This document shows, in pieces, positions 61,834 through 64,000 of a DNA stretch of 64,000 nt (the first letter of the stretch is position 1; each line of letters opens with the position of its first letter). The stretch comes from Amia ocellicauda (lineage: Eukaryota; Chordata; Actinopteri; Amiiformes; Amiidae). Under the pieces are notes generated by a model. That model ran no database searches and had not been told where the DNA came from. It was given only the letters and a program-made list of their open reading frames with translations. The stretch spans positions 51,333,470 through 51,397,469 of the forward strand of contig NC_089851.1 of assembly GCF_036373705.1 (NCBI RefSeq), written 5' to 3'. The translations under genes and the position numbers were made by a program.

Positions 61834-64000
61834 TAGCATAGTAGCATAACAGCAGATCACGGACCACTGTCAATCAGATGCTTGCCTTTCTGTCCATCCA
61901 TCCATCTATCTATCTATCTATCTATCTATGACTCTCGATATCTAACTCTCTTGCTTGCTATCGCTCCCCCAATGGTCAGTAGCATAGTAGCATAACAGCA
62001 GATCACGGACCACTGTCAATCAGATGCTTGCCTTGCCGTCCATCCATCCATCTATCTATCTATCTATCTATGACTCTCGATATCTAACTCTCTTGCTTGC
62101 TATCGCTCCCCCAATGGTCAGTAGCATAGTAGCATAACAGCAGATCACGGACCACTGTCAATCAGATGCTTGCCTTGCCGTCCATCCATCCATCCATCTA
62201 TCTATCTATCTATCTATGACTCTCGATATCTAACTCTCTTGCTTGCTATCGCTCCCCCAATGGTCAGTAGCATAGTAGCATAACAGCAGATCACGGACCA
62301 CTGTCAATCAGATGCTTGCCTTGCCGTCCATCCATCCATCCATCTATCTATCTATCTATCTATGACTCTCGATATCTAACTCTCTTGCTTGCTATCGCTC
62401 CCCCAATGGTCAGTAGCATAGTAGCATAACAGCAGATCACGGACCACTGTCAATCAGATGCTTGCCTTGCCGTCCATCCATCCATCTATCTATCTATCTA
62501 TCTATGACTCTCGATATCTAACTCTCTTGCTTGCTATCGCTCCCCCAATGGTCAGTAGCATAGTAGCATAACAGCAGATCACGGACCACTGTCAATCAGA
62601 TGCTTGCCTTGCCGTCCATCCATCCATCTATCTATCTATCTATCTATGACTCTCGATATCTAACTCTCTTGCTTGCTATCGCTCCCCCAATGGTCAGTAG
62701 CATAGTAGCATAACAGCAGATCACGGACCACTGTCAATCAGATGCTTGCCTTGCCGTCCATCCATCCATCTATCTATCTATCTATCTATGACTCTCGATA
62801 TCTAACTCTCTTGCTTGCTATCGCTCCCCCAATGGTCAGTAGCATAGTAGCATAACAGCAGATCATGGACCACTGTCAATCAGATGCTTGCCTTGCCGTC
62901 CATCCATCCATCCATCTATCTAACTATCTATCTATGACTCTCGATATCTAACTCTCTTGCTTGCTATAGCTCCCCCAATGGTCAGTAGCATAGTAGCATA
63001 ACAGCAGATCACGGACCACTGTCAATCAGATGCTTGCCTTGCCGTCCATCCATCCATCTATCTATCTATCTATCTATGACTCTCGATATCTAACTCTCTT
63101 GCTTGCTATCGCTCCCCCAATGGTCAGTAGCATAGTAGCATAACAGCAGATCACGGACCACTGTCAATCAGATGCTTGCCTTGCCGTCCATCCATCCATC
63201 CATCTATCTATCTATCTATCTATGACTCTCGATATCTAACTCTCTTGCTTGCTATCGCTCCCCCAATGGTCAGTAGCATAGTAGCATAACAGCAGATCAC
63301 GGACCACTGTCAATCAGATGCTTGCCTTGCCGTCCATCCATCCATCCATCTATCTATCTATCTATCTATGACTCTCGATATCTAACTCTCTTGCTTGCTA
63401 TCGCTCCCCCAATGGTCAGTAGCATAGTAGCATAACAGCAGATCACGGACCACTGTCAATCAGATGCTTTTCTTGCCGTCCATCCATCCATCTATCTATC
63501 TATCTATCTATCTATGACTCTCGATATCTAACTCTCTTGCTTGCTATCGCTCCCCCAATGGTCAGTAGCATAGTAGCATAACAGCAGATCACGGACCACT
63601 GTCAATCAGATGCTTGCCTTGCCGTCCATCCATCCATCTATCTATCTATCTATCTATGACTCTCGATATCTAACTCTCTTGCTTGCTATCGCTCCCCCAA
63701 TGGTCAGTAGCATAGTAGCATAACAGCAGATCACGGACCACTGTCAATCAGATGCTTGCCTTGCCGTCCATCCATCCATCTATCTATCTATCTATCTATG
63801 ACTCTCGATATCTAACTCTCTTGCTTGCTATCGCTCCCCCAATGGTCAGTAGCATAGTAGCATAACAGCAGATCACGGACCACTGTCAATCAGATGCTTG
63901 CCTTGCCGTCCATCCATCCATCCATCTATCTATCTATCTATCTATGACTCTCGATATCTAACTCTCTTGCTTGCTATCGCTCCCCCAATGGTCAGTAGCA
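61834..64000 (+). repeat. ~141-bp satellite array, at least 15 units, runs off the window
   Basis: Continuous head-to-tail units 141-148 bases apart from about 61834 to the last base. Length differences come from the ATCC and ATCT tracts. Sequence identity between units is very high, with rare variants such as GCTTTTCTTGCC at 63469 and CTATAGCTCC near 62965. Confidence 0.95.

Noticed and set aside
58530-64000. Regularly spaced direct repeats resembling a CRISPR array
   Set aside because: The whole unit repeats, including the would-be spacers; it contains ATCT microsatellites and lies in a eukaryotic tRNA-satellite array.

Overview
The window looks like repeat-dominated, non-coding DNA from a ray-finned fish. 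The evidence is the mix of mobile elements: many decayed Tc1-type transposons with fish-type termini, L2, CR1, L1 and Tx1 LINE pieces, Harbinger and CACTA-like DNA transposons, tRNA-derived SINEs, tRNA gene clusters inside tandem repeats, and a Polinton/Maverick. The species cannot be named from sequence alone. I found no intact ordinary host protein-coding gene; almost every reading frame with recognisable homology is a broken transposon or virus-like gene.

Layout. 1-1.2 kb: a ~548-bp tandem repeat, each unit with a tRNA-Pro. 1.2-14.4 kb: AT-rich DNA with Tc1 relics, a SINE, an L2 fragment and MITEs. 14.4-39.1 kb: a tandem array of a ~2.2-kb repeat broken up by three large DNA elements, namely a Polinton (16,002-27,691), a CACTA-like element (28,648-31,499) and a PIF/Harbinger element (33,646-38,589). 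39.1-50.6 kb: L1, CR1 and Tc1 fragments, the left end of a second Polinton (from 42,104), and a decayed multi-exon gene of a transposon-like family on the minus strand. 50.6-57.5 kb: Tx1-type LINE pieces inserted in and beside tRNA-Leu and tRNA-Asp units that face each other in inverted orientation. 57.5-64 kb: a higher-order repeat of tRNA-Asn, tRNA-Thr, (AAAAC)n and a ~141-bp satellite that runs off the end of the window.

The most interesting object is the 11.7-kb Polinton. It has ~650-bp terminal inverted repeats starting AG and ending CT, a 6-bp target duplication, and a matching empty site elsewhere in the window. It holds a protein-primed type B DNA polymerase, a core/pX-like gene, a conserved Maverick protein, an adenain-type protease, an internally deleted major capsid gene, a small glycine-rich/basic gene, a penton-like minor capsid gene and a chromodomain integrase. 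All but the conserved Maverick protein are broken, and no packaging ATPase was seen. Two features are unusual. A nearly intact tRNA-Leu(UAA) with a T6 terminator lies just inside the right terminal repeat. A spliced leftmost gene, present in both Polinton copies, has an exon with BH3- and BH1-like motifs suggesting a Bcl-2-like protein. Each copy carries a different frameshift in that exon.
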